Part shown: piece after piece, positions 27,010 to 34,288 of the stretch
Numbering within the stretch: position 1 is the stretch's first letter
Layout of the letters: every line of letters begins with the position of its first letter
NCBI RefSeq assembly: GCF_018918285.1
Contig: NZ_JAHLQF010000001.1
Coordinates: 558,001-622,000, forward strand
Direction of reading: 5' to 3'
Length of the DNA stretch: 64,000 nt
DNA from: Clostridium mobile
GTDB lineage: Bacteria > Bacillota > Clostridia > Clostridiales > Clostridiaceae
Position numbers and translations under genes: made by a program
The notes under the pieces: generated by a model
Told to the model about the DNA's origin: nothing
What the model saw: the letters and a program-made list of their open reading frames with translations, nothing else
Databases searched by the model: none

Positions 27010-27981
27010 ATGTCAAATTTAAGAATTGATAATTCCGTAAGGTTAATAGGCAAATTAAGACTTGGAAACAATGTTTATATTGCACAAGGTTCAGTTCTTC
27101 GTTCAATTGATGACTCCATAACTATTGGAAATTCATCTTGGGTTCTTGAAAATTCTGTCCTTATTGGAACGCCTGAACACTCATTAAAAGTTGGTAGTAA
27201 AACTATTTTTGGTCACAAATGTATTGCCATTGGAGCAGAAATAGGTGATTTATGCGAAATAGGAAATGGTGTTATTTTTCTTCCAAGCTCAAAAATAGGC
27301 AATATGTGCATATTCGGGGAAGGAACAATAATTCCTGAAGGGCGCGTTATTCCTGATGGATCTGTGGTTGTGGGGAGACCTGGCAGAATAATAAGAAAGC
27401 TGACCACAGAAGATAAAAATATGATATCAAGAATGAGAGGCAACGATATTTCATTGAGCTCATATGTAGAAAATATAATCGATAATGAAGCAAAGGAAGG
27501 TGAAAAAATGGGAAATTTATATGAGTATGGTGTTAAATATCCTGTGGTTGCTGAATCTGCTTTTATATACGATTCAGCTGAAATTACAGGTGATGTTACA
27601 GTAGGAAACAATTCAGTAATCGGTTCAGGTGTAAGAATAGTAGGAAATTCACACGGTCCTGTAAAAATCGGTAACAACGTTCAAATACTAGAAAACTCCG
27701 TGTTACATTTATTGCCTGACAATGAACTTGTTATTGATGACAATGTAATTATCGGTCCTGGCTGTATAATTCATGGCACAAATATTGGCTCAAACACCAT
27801 AATAGAATCCGGTTCAATAGTTTGCGATTACAGCAAATTAGGCAAAAATACTTTGGTTAAATCCGGCAGCTTAGTTAAACAAAGAAGTGTTTTTGAGGAT
27901 AACCAAATCGTAGAAGGCTTCCCTGCTAAGATTGTGGGCGAAAATACAGAAATACAAAAAAAACCTGCCTGGGCATTATAA
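27010..27981 (+). CDS. Tandem gamma-carbonic-anhydrase-fold (hexapeptide) protein
   Basis: A 323-residue protein of two left-handed beta-helix domains (about 1-165 and 168-313), each resembling the YrdA/PaaY/Cam gamma-carbonic anhydrases. The three metal histidines of that family are distributed unevenly. Domain 1 keeps only the middle one (H69 in FGHKC), with I52 and I74 at the other two positions. Domain 2 keeps the first and third (H233 in SVLHL, H255 in IIHG), with P250 at the middle position. In Cam the metal is shared between neighbouring subunits (His81 and His122 from one, His117 from the next), so one complete site could form between domains 1 and 2. The start at 27010 has GGAGG seven bases upstream. 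An acyl/acetyltransferase role is the main alternative. Confidence 0.8.
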   Translation: MSNLRIDNSVRLIGKLRLGNNVYIAQGSVLRSIDDSITIGNSSWVLENSVLIGTPEHSLKVGSKTIFGHKCIAIGAEIGDLCEIGNGVIFLPSSKIGNMCIFGEGTIIPEGRVIPDGSVVVGRPGRIIRKLTTEDKNMISRMRGNDISLSSYVENIIDNEAKEGEKMGNLYEYGVKYPVVAESAFIYDSAEITGDVTVGNNSVIGSGVRIVGNSHGPVKIGNNVQILENSVLHLLPDNELVIDDNVIIGPGCIIHGTNIGSNTIIESGSIVCDYSKLGKNTLVKSGSLVKQRSVFEDNQIVEGFPAKIVGENTEIQKKPAWAL

Positions 27982-28055
27982 TATATACAGCATTTTATCA
28001 TTGGTACATAATATTTCTGCACTATATAGTTTATTTTAAAGCAGTAATATGAACA

Positions 28056-28078
28056 TGTAAATAATTTTGTGTAAAACT
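28056..28078 (+). repeat. 23-bp repeat, right copy
   Basis: The segment beginning TGTAAATAATTTTGTGTAAA matches 26858-26880 with two mismatches in the same orientation, 1.2 kb apart. Together they bracket the tandem carbonic-anhydrase-like gene. Confidence 0.45.
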
Positions 28079-28093
28079 ATGCATTTATATTGG

Positions 28094-28136
28094 GGATTGT
28101 AGCTAGATAAGTTACAATCCTATTTTATATTTTATT
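28094..28136 (+). terminator. Rho-independent terminator of the beta-helix protein gene
   Basis: GGATTGTA (28094-28101) pairs with TACAATCC (28113-28120), followed by a T-rich run to 28136 that overlaps the end of the convergent degV gene. Confidence 0.75.
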
Positions 28137-29016
28137 CTCTCTTATCCCCCAAAAAGAAAAGTGCTACCGTTCCAGGTCCCGTATGGGAGCCAATTACAGT
28201 ACCAATACTATTTATCATCACAGGTCCATTTAGTAAAGTAAATTTTTTCTCGATTAAATCCGCTACCTTACGCGCATCCTCATAACATGCTGAATTAGAT
28301 ATAAAGCATTTCCCAGAATAATTTACACCAGCCTCCCCATGAGACTCCATCATATGTACAATCTCCTCCATTACACGTTTTTTACCGCGAATCTTTTTAC
28401 ATGGAGTAAGCTTTCCCTCATGATTAACATTTAATAACGGACAAATATTAAGGAGACTTCCCACAGTGGCAGATGTAGCTGAAATACGTCCACCTCGTTT
28501 ATAGTGGGTAAGATCCGTAGAGAAAAACCAATGATGTATATTAAGTTTCTTCTCCTCTATGAAAGTATATACCTCTTCGATGTTAGCTCCGTTATCTCGC
28601 ATATCCGCTGCCATATCTACAAGTAATCCATAGCCTAAAGATGCTCCTAAGGAATCTACTATGAAGATTTTTCTATCTGGGTACTTTGATAAAAGTTCCT
28701 CTCTTGCAATAGTGGCAGAATTATAAGATCCTGATAAACCAGAAGAAAAAGAAATATGGAGAATATCTTTTTTCTCTTTTAAAAATGGTTCAAAAAAATC
28801 TATATACTGTCCCACATTCACCTGCGAAGTTGTAGGCATTGCTCCTGCTGCAATTCTACTATAAAATTCTTCAAAAGACATGGTTTGCCCCAGGTCATCT
28901 GGATATTCTTTTCCATCTAAAATATAATGGAAGGAAACAAATGGAATATCCTTTTTACTAAAATAGTCATAGGGCATATCTGCTGTTGAACAACAAGTTA
29001 GAACATAATTAAGCAT
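28132..29016 (-). CDS. DegV family fatty-acid-binding protein
   Basis: A 294-residue DegV protein. Family features are the N-terminal CCSTADMPYDYF (usually D-S-T/S-A-D), TSQVNVGQYIDFFEP (about residue 60), ISFSSGLSGSYNSA (about residue 90) and the C-terminal GTVIGSHTGPGTVALFFLG. DegV/FakB proteins hold a fatty acid, and some present it to the kinase FakA. The start was moved to ATG 29016, where GGGAGGA lies six bases upstream; the longer frame adds 25 unrelated residues. It is a single gene with no fakA in view. Several DegV paralogues per genome are usual in clostridia. Confidence 0.9.
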   Translation of the reverse strand: MLNYVLTCCSTADMPYDYFSKKDIPFVSFHYILDGKEYPDDLGQTMSFEEFYSRIAAGAMPTTSQVNVGQYIDFFEPFLKEKKDILHISFSSGLSGSYNSATIAREELLSKYPDRKIFIVDSLGASLGYGLLVDMAADMRDNGANIEEVYTFIEEKKLNIHHWFFSTDLTHYKRGGRISATSATVGSLLNICPLLNVNHEGKLTPCKKIRGKKRVMEEIVHMMESHGEAGVNYSGKCFISNSACYEDARKVADLIEKKFTLLNGPVMINSIGTVIGSHTGPGTVALFFLGDKRE

Positions 29017-29170
29017 ATTCAATCCTCCCTTACACTCTGTTAATTTATTTATATTACTCAAAATTCTATTATATAATATGATTATTGCCAATTATTTAGA
29101 AATTACGCACACTTGAAATCCAATAAATAGCTAAAAAGGATTAAGACCTAAGTTAGCCTTTAATTGAGAC

Positions 29171-29196
29171 CCTCGGACAATCCGAGGCTTTTATTT
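29171..29196 (+). terminator. Orphan plus-strand terminator
   Basis: CCTCGGA (29171-29177) and TCCGAGG (29181-29187) with a three-base loop are followed by CTTTTATTT. No plus-strand gene lies upstream within 1 kb, so it may end a small RNA or be a relic. Confidence 0.5.
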
Positions 29197-29225
29197 AAAA
29201 AGGCGGCTTTTAAAAACAAAGCCGC
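29197..29225 (-). terminator. Terminator of the MacB-like ABC operon
   Basis: On the minus strand GCGGCTTT (29218-29225) pairs with AAAGCCGC (29203-29210) and is followed by a T-run (29197-29201). It lies 19 bases after the stop at 29244. Confidence 0.85.
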
Positions 29226-29243
29226 TCTTGATAATTATTTTTA

Positions 29244-29615
29244 TTATTGGTGATTATTCTTAAACCACTCTTCAAAACCTTCCTCAAAACTTTCCTCATT
29301 TGCCCCCTCTTCCAACATATGAACAGATGAAGGTATTTGATTATCCGTCTGCTGCTCTCTTTCAAAATAGAATAGATTTTTTTGTATTATCCACCCTAAT
29401 GTAAATAGTATAATGGCAAACAATACATACTGAGAGCAATTGGACATATAGAAATTTACAACATCATATTCATTTCCGGCAAATGTCAGCTGCTGTGCTG
29501 CCATCATTTGAGAAATATATTCATAGCAATTTATGATTGCCCAAATGGAATACACCGCAAGCAAACCCGCAAGTGTATATAAAATAATACTGAAAATATG
29601 AATTTTTTTCTTCAA
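29244..29615 (-). CDS. Small two-helix membrane protein of the ABC operon
   Basis: A 123-residue protein with membrane helices at about residues 8-30 and 62-82, joined by about 30 external residues, and an acidic C-terminal tail (EEGANEESFEEGFEEWF). I do not recognise a family. It follows the ABC ATPase gene with only two bases between, so it is probably an accessory or regulatory membrane subunit of that exporter. Its ribosome site lies inside the end of the ATPase gene. Confidence 0.6.
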   Translation of the reverse strand: MKKKIHIFSIILYTLAGLLAVYSIWAIINCYEYISQMMAAQQLTFAGNEYDVVNFYMSNCSQYVLFAIILFTLGWIIQKNLFYFEREQQTDNQIPSSVHMLEEGANEESFEEGFEEWFKNNHQ

Positions 29616-29617
29616 CC

Positions 29618-30307
29618 TTAATTTCCCTGCCTTTCTATATTACTCTTAACCTGTATCAACTTACCCTCGCTGATACCCAAAACCACATCGGCGACGGAAG
29701 TGACCTTTTTGGAGTGGGTAACGATGATAACACATTTATTTGTCTTATGAGCAAGGGATGTAAAAATTTTAAGGATTTCTATTTCGGTATCCTTATCCAA
29801 GTTACCAGTGGGTTCGTCAGCAATAATAATATCAGGGTTATGAGACAAAGCTCTTGCTATCCCCACACGCTGCTGTTCTCCTCCTGAAAGTTGCAATATT
29901 TTTCGGTCTGCAGTATCCCTGTCAATTCCCACCTTTTCTAAAAGCTCATAGGCAAAGGTCTCTTTATCCTTTTCCGTACTTCCACTGATATTCATGGATA
30001 AGACAATATTCTCTACGGCAGTTGCATTTGTTAAAAGGTTGAAACTTTGGAACACTACACCGATATCCTTTGCCCTGTATTTGTCGCGATCAAGGGTTTT
30101 GAGATCATTTTGACCATGCAGTATCTCGCCGTCAGTGCAGACGTCAAGTCCTGATATAAGAGATAACATAGTGGATTTACCTGATCCAGATCTTCCTACA
30201 ATAGTATAAACTTTTCCTGCTTCAAATTCAGCGCTTAAACCCTTTAAGACCGTCTTTTTTGCACCTTCATATTTATAGGTTACATTTTTCAATGTCAATA
30301 CGCTCAT
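29618..30307 (-). CDS. ABC transporter ATP-binding protein (MacB/LolD-like)
   Basis: A 229-residue ATPase. The motifs are Walker A GRSGSGKSTML (about residue 35), the Q-loop VFQSFNLL, signature LSGGEQQRVGIARAL and Walker B IIADEPTGNLD, all intact. ATG 30307 is preferred over the upstream GTG because AGGTGA is about 5 bases before it. It is encoded directly after its FtsX-type permease and before a small membrane protein. By analogy with other MacB-like systems next to a two-component system it probably handles peptides or envelope stress. Confidence 0.9.
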   Translation of the reverse strand: MSVLTLKNVTYKYEGAKKTVLKGLSAEFEAGKVYTIVGRSGSGKSTMLSLISGLDVCTDGEILHGQNDLKTLDRDKYRAKDIGVVFQSFNLLTNATAVENIVLSMNISGSTEKDKETFAYELLEKVGIDRDTADRKILQLSGGEQQRVGIARALSHNPDIIIADEPTGNLDKDTEIEILKIFTSLAHKTNKCVIIVTHSKKVTSVADVVLGISEGKLIQVKSNIERQGN

Positions 30308-30316
30308 ATTTTTCAC

Positions 30317-31741
30317 CTAATTCCTTTCCATGAGTATTTTGATAGGTTCGTATTTTGTAATTTTACCGATGGAAACAATACCTGATACGGAAGCAAGAAG
30401 TAATGAAATGGTGATAATTTGCCCTATTGTATCAATTCCAAGAGAAACCTCTATATTATCAAGTGGCTTCACATTTGTAGTTCCTGCCGGTTTTCCACCT
30501 ACTATGACCATTTTAGGTCCTCCTGTGTTTGCATTGGCTTCTGCTTCCTCTGCCGCCACAATTTGATCATTAAGAAGGACATTGGCTACAGGTTGTGCTA
30601 CAAGTGTGCCTGAGCCTATTCCTACTACTAAGCAAAGACAGGTGATAATAAGCATTTCCGCCCAAAGTCCCAAAGCTACTTTTCCTTTTTTCATACCCAT
30701 AGCTCTTAGAACTCCAATCTCATATTTCCTTTCACGAATGGAAATTGAAGAAAGAAGTGCAAGAATGATACCACCAAGAACCAAAACAATAATCATAAAG
30801 GTAAGAGAAATGCTCTTTAAACCTTCAACAGGACCCACAATTTTATTGTAGCTTGCTTCATCTGTTGTAACATCATATACTTCGTTTAACCCCTTTGCGT
30901 ATACTTCCTCTCTAAAATCTGCAAGCATATCAGGGTTTTTCAAAGAATAGGTAGCGGTAATCTCAATACCTCTTTGTCCTGACTCCATTGGAGCTAAAAC
31001 CGTATCAAAATCAGCTAAGATTTCATTACGTCTGTTCATATAAGGATTTTTGAACATTGAGTTAGAATATTCTTCTGTTGTATCATAAAAAGTACCTACA
31101 ACAGTCAATTCATATGTAGTATCCTGGGTATTCCCCTCTTCATCGCTAAGCATCCCCTCTAAAGTAATTTTATCTCCCACAGAAATATCATTAAGCTCGG
31201 CAAGGTCGGTGCTTATAATACATTCCTCTTTATCTTCTACCATCCTCCCCTCTGCAATTTCACGATTTCCATTATTAAAATCATCCCAAAAGTTTCCATA
31301 AAGGCGCATTTCCGGTTGAAAGTCACCTACTCCTCCCTGTTTCATCATAGTAGTCCCGCTTGCCCCAGCCTCTTCATCTATAGGGGTAATATTTTCGCTT
31401 TTAACACCGGCAGCCGCCGTATAAGTACTGTTTAAAATATATTCTGAATCTCCAAAGTCAAGATATTGCTCTGGTGATATAGGTGGACGCTTCATTTGAA
31501 TAGCGGTTTTGCCGTCTTCCATCTGGGTTTGCGCCTGCTCCCTCATCTTTTCCATATTAGGAGTAATGGTAACCTCCGAACCAAAACGCGCCTTATAATC
31601 GTCAATAATTCCACTGGCAGTATTGTTAATAATCAATGCAACCACTGTTGTAACGATGATGGCAAAAATAATAATACCCATCAAAATATTTCTGCCACGG
31701 TTTCGCACTATGTTTTTTAGTGCGTTTTGAAAAATGTACAT
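30317..31741 (-). CDS. MacB/FtsX-type ABC permease
   Basis: A 474-residue permease with the MacB layout. One N-terminal helix (about 20-42) is followed by a large external domain (about 45-300) and three C-terminal helices (about 320-345, 365-390 and 440-465). RERKYEIGVLRAMGMKKGKV is the characteristic FtsX cytoplasmic loop. The start has AAGGAGG upstream. It is the first gene of a three-gene transcript. A direct-repeat box at 31811-31829 is shared with the promoter of the adjacent two-component system. Confidence 0.88.
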   Translation of the reverse strand: MYIFQNALKNIVRNRGRNILMGIIIFAIIVTTVVALIINNTASGIIDDYKARFGSEVTITPNMEKMREQAQTQMEDGKTAIQMKRPPISPEQYLDFGDSEYILNSTYTAAAGVKSENITPIDEEAGASGTTMMKQGGVGDFQPEMRLYGNFWDDFNNGNREIAEGRMVEDKEECIISTDLAELNDISVGDKITLEGMLSDEEGNTQDTTYELTVVGTFYDTTEEYSNSMFKNPYMNRRNEILADFDTVLAPMESGQRGIEITATYSLKNPDMLADFREEVYAKGLNEVYDVTTDEASYNKIVGPVEGLKSISLTFMIIVLVLGGIILALLSSISIRERKYEIGVLRAMGMKKGKVALGLWAEMLIITCLCLVVGIGSGTLVAQPVANVLLNDQIVAAEEAEANANTGGPKMVIVGGKPAGTTNVKPLDNIEVSLGIDTIGQIITISLLLASVSGIVSIGKITKYEPIKILMERN

Positions 31742-31810
31742 ACTGATTTTCCTCCTTTAACTCCTTGTATTTGCAAATAACCGATCTACATTTATAATTA
31801 TAATTACTCA

Positions 31811-31829
31811 ACCTTTAATGAACCTTAAA
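31811..31829 (-). promoter_or_regulatory. Response-regulator box upstream of the ABC operon
   Basis: ACCTTTAATGAACCTTAAA contains two 11-base direct repeats when read on the minus strand (TTAAGGTTCAT, TAAAGGTTGAG). The same string with one change occurs at 33981-33999 before the response-regulator gene. OmpR-type regulators bind such 11-base direct repeats. Confidence 0.6.
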
Positions 31830-31851
31830 GAGAAGTGTGATTTTAATACAT

Positions 31852-31892
31852 AAAAAACCCTTCGATAGTGAAATAACTATCGAAGGGTTTTT
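31852..31892. terminator. Strong bidirectional terminator after the kinase gene
   Basis: A perfect 14-bp stem, AACCCTTCGATAGT (31856-31869) with ACTATCGAAGGGTT (31876-31889), is flanked by A- and T-runs. It ends the two-component transcript 30 bases after the kinase stop and insulates the ABC promoter. Confidence 0.9.
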
Positions 31893-31921
31893 ATCAATTC
31901 TAACAAATTATATTATCTGTA

Positions 31922-33220
31922 TTATAATGCAAGTGTGAAAGTAAATGTTGTACCATCATTCTTCTGGCTGTGGGCGTAAATTTTCCCGTGAAGTCTATCT
32001 ATAATAGCTTTAGCTATAGGTAATCCCAAGCCATAGCCACCGTTCTCCTGTGTTCTTGCAGGATCAGCCCTGTAAAAACGATCAAACAGTTTTGGCAAAT
32101 TTTCTTTTGGTATGCTTTCGCCGCTGTTTTTTATTGAAAAGACAAGCTGATGCCTTGTTTTTTTCAATGTAATATCTATATAACCTTTTTCATCCGTATA
32201 CTTTATCGCATTGTCCAGCAATATAGTAACCACCTGTTTAATTTTTTCACTGTCGCTTTTTATAATGATATTAGCTTCTACCTCTTGTAAAAGCGTAATG
32301 TCCTTTTCAAATATCACAGCCTCCATTGATAATACAACGTCACTCACCACCTGGCTGATATCAAAAGGTGCATGAAGTATTTTACTATTTGTATCCTCTG
32401 TCTTAGCCAAATATAGAAGATCGTTCACAAGCTTTCCCATTCTGTCCGTTTGGGTTTTTATATAATCAAGCCATTTTTTCTGACTTTTGATGGTTTCTTC
32501 CTGATTTGTAAGAAGGGCGTCAGAATTGGCATTTATAATGGCAAGGGGTGTTTTTAGCTCATGGGAAGCATCAGCAATGAATTGTTTTTGCTTCTCCCAA
32601 GCCTCCGCAATAGGCTCAATAGATCGACTAGCAAAGAAAAGACTAATTGCAAATATTACGCAAAGCATAATAATCCCTACAAAAAATAATGTAGTAAAAA
32701 GCTCCCTCAATGTTTTGTTGGAATCCGTAACATCTAAAAATGTAATCTGATAATTGTTTCCACTGGAATTTATTATGTTGGATTCTGGCCTTCCACGAAT
32801 AACAATAGTGCCATTGACAGGTAAAATTTTGTATTGCCATCGCTTATCTTCAAGTGATATGACGCTATTTTTCTTTTTCCTATTTAGAGCAAGCTCCGTG
32901 GCTTTAAAATATGTTTCCTCTGGCATATCAACATGGGAGATTACTTTAAGAATCTTACCATCTGAATTTACAAACACATTGAAAGAAAGTGAAGAGTCCG
33001 AAGGAACCATTCCAATGACTATCTCCTCCTTTTTTGTGTTATTCGATAAGCCAAAGGGGCCTAAGTTTGGTTTTGAAGATAACAATTCCAGTTTATCTTG
33101 GTTTTTTGTTTGTACATTGTTATATGTTGTAATATAAATAACGGCAAAGGCGGTAATCATCACCACAGAAATAATTGACATATTCAGTATGAGAAATCGG
33201 TTGCGTAATTTTTTAAACAT
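31922..33220 (-). CDS. Sensor histidine kinase
   Basis: A 432-residue membrane kinase. Helix 1 is at about residues 12-34 and helix 2 at about 178-200, with an external sensor of about 140 residues between. The phospho-acceptor is in IADASHELKTPLAI. The N-box LLDNAIKYT, G1 IKNSGESI (a slightly altered DxGxGI) and GGYGLGLPIAKAII are present. ATG 33220 was chosen because GGATGGAG lies six bases upstream. It overlaps the regulator stop by eight bases. It probably controls the adjacent ABC operon. Confidence 0.9.
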   Translation of the reverse strand: MFKKLRNRFLILNMSIISVVMITAFAVIYITTYNNVQTKNQDKLELLSSKPNLGPFGLSNNTKKEEIVIGMVPSDSSLSFNVFVNSDGKILKVISHVDMPEETYFKATELALNRKKKNSVISLEDKRWQYKILPVNGTIVIRGRPESNIINSSGNNYQITFLDVTDSNKTLRELFTTLFFVGIIMLCVIFAISLFFASRSIEPIAEAWEKQKQFIADASHELKTPLAIINANSDALLTNQEETIKSQKKWLDYIKTQTDRMGKLVNDLLYLAKTEDTNSKILHAPFDISQVVSDVVLSMEAVIFEKDITLLQEVEANIIIKSDSEKIKQVVTILLDNAIKYTDEKGYIDITLKKTRHQLVFSIKNSGESIPKENLPKLFDRFYRADPARTQENGGYGLGLPIAKAIIDRLHGKIYAHSQKNDGTTFTFTLAL

Positions 33221-33908
33221 AGAATTCTCCATCCTTTGGCATTTTTAATACATAGCCTGCACCTCTCACCGTTTGAATGCTAACTGTAGATTTTATGCTG
33301 TTTAATTTTTTGCGAAGAAAGGATATATATACCTCAACATGATTATCTTCTGCATCGGTTTCGTAGCCCCAAAGCTTTTCGATAATGAAATTTTTCGAAA
33401 TAATCATACCTTTTCGCTTGATTAAAATCTCTAACAGTTGGCATTCCTTTAAAGTCAGTTTAAACTCTTTGTTCCTACAGTTGAGATTTAAAGTGAGCTG
33501 ATTGAGTTCAATATCTCCGTACTGTAAAATGTTATCGTTTATCAATTCATTTTTTCTACGCCCCAATGCACGCAATCGAGCCATTAATTCATCTGTGTGA
33601 AAGGGCTTTGGTAAATAGTCATCAGCCCCGCTGTCAAGACCTTTTACCTTATCTTCCGTTTCGCCTTTTGCCGTAAGTAATATCACTGGGGTTTCAATAT
33701 AATTTCTACGCAATTCTTTCAGTACACTTATACCGTCTATCTTAGGAAGCATAATGTCGAGAATAATAATGTCATAAATACCAGAAAGTCCACAGTCTAA
33801 GCCATACTCACCATCAAAAGCCAAATCGACACTGTAATTATTTTTTTTTAGGACTTGCTCTATGGCTTCTGCCATGTATTTTTCATCTTCAACCATTAAA
33901 ACTCTCAT
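33213..33908 (-). CDS. OmpR-family response regulator
   Basis: A 231-residue regulator with a receiver domain (E8, D9; phospho-acceptor in IIILDIMLPKIDG; lysine in YLPKPFH) and a winged-helix DNA-binding domain ending TVRGAGYVLKMPKDG. A shared box before its own gene and before the ABC permease gene suggests that it activates both transcripts. The ATG at 33908 has AGGAGG farther upstream and AGGT closer, so the start is likely but not certain. Confidence 0.92.
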   Translation of the reverse strand: MRVLMVEDEKYMAEAIEQVLKKNNYSVDLAFDGEYGLDCGLSGIYDIIILDIMLPKIDGISVLKELRRNYIETPVILLTAKGETEDKVKGLDSGADDYLPKPFHTDELMARLRALGRRKNELINDNILQYGDIELNQLTLNLNCRNKEFKLTLKECQLLEILIKRKGMIISKNFIIEKLWGYETDAEDNHVEVYISFLRKKLNSIKSTVSIQTVRGAGYVLKMPKDGEFYV

Positions 33909-33980
33909 ACACTTACCTATTCCTCCTTTTTATTATAGTTTTTTCAAACGTCTATACTATCACTCCATTATAAATGCCAT

Positions 33981-34015
33981 ACCTTTAATGAATCTTAAAT
34001 GAAATAAATCTTAAA
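33981..34015 (-). promoter_or_regulatory. Response-regulator box upstream of the two-component operon
   Basis: ACCTTTAATGAATCTTAAA (33981-33999) matches the box at 31811-31829 in 18 of 19 positions. A third partial copy, AATCTTAAAT, lies at 34007-34016. It suggests autoregulation of the response regulator. Confidence 0.6.
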
Positions 34016-34238
34016 TAAAAATTCTTTTGTATAGCTATATCATATAAAATTTTTCAAATACTAAATTTTTTTATTTTTTGATACAAAATTATATCACTAT
34101 TTTAAAAAGCATTCAATTGTGTTTAATGTAATTCCACATATTTCATCTAAGCGCACTTTCACAATGTACACATATAAATTTTTCAAATGTGGTTCTTCTA
34201 TTCTAAGACAAATATTTTTACAATAGTTAAAACGGCGC

Positions 34239-34287
34239 AAAAGAAGAAAAGTTAAAATTAAATTCTAATTTTAACTTTTCTTCTTTT
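34239..34287 (-). terminator. Very long terminator stem after glgP
   Basis: A perfect 21-bp inverted repeat (34239-34259 with 34267-34287, 7-base loop) begins two bases after the glgP stop. On the minus strand it ends in TTTTCTTCTTTT. It closes the maltodextrin operon. The 300 bases between it and the response-regulator gene hold only promoter sites. Confidence 0.88.
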
Positions 34288-34288
34288 A

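Noticed and set aside
30330-30851. Plus-strand frames antisense to the MacB-like permease gene
   Set aside because: They are shadows of the opposite strand's codon pattern, with no starts or ribosome sites.
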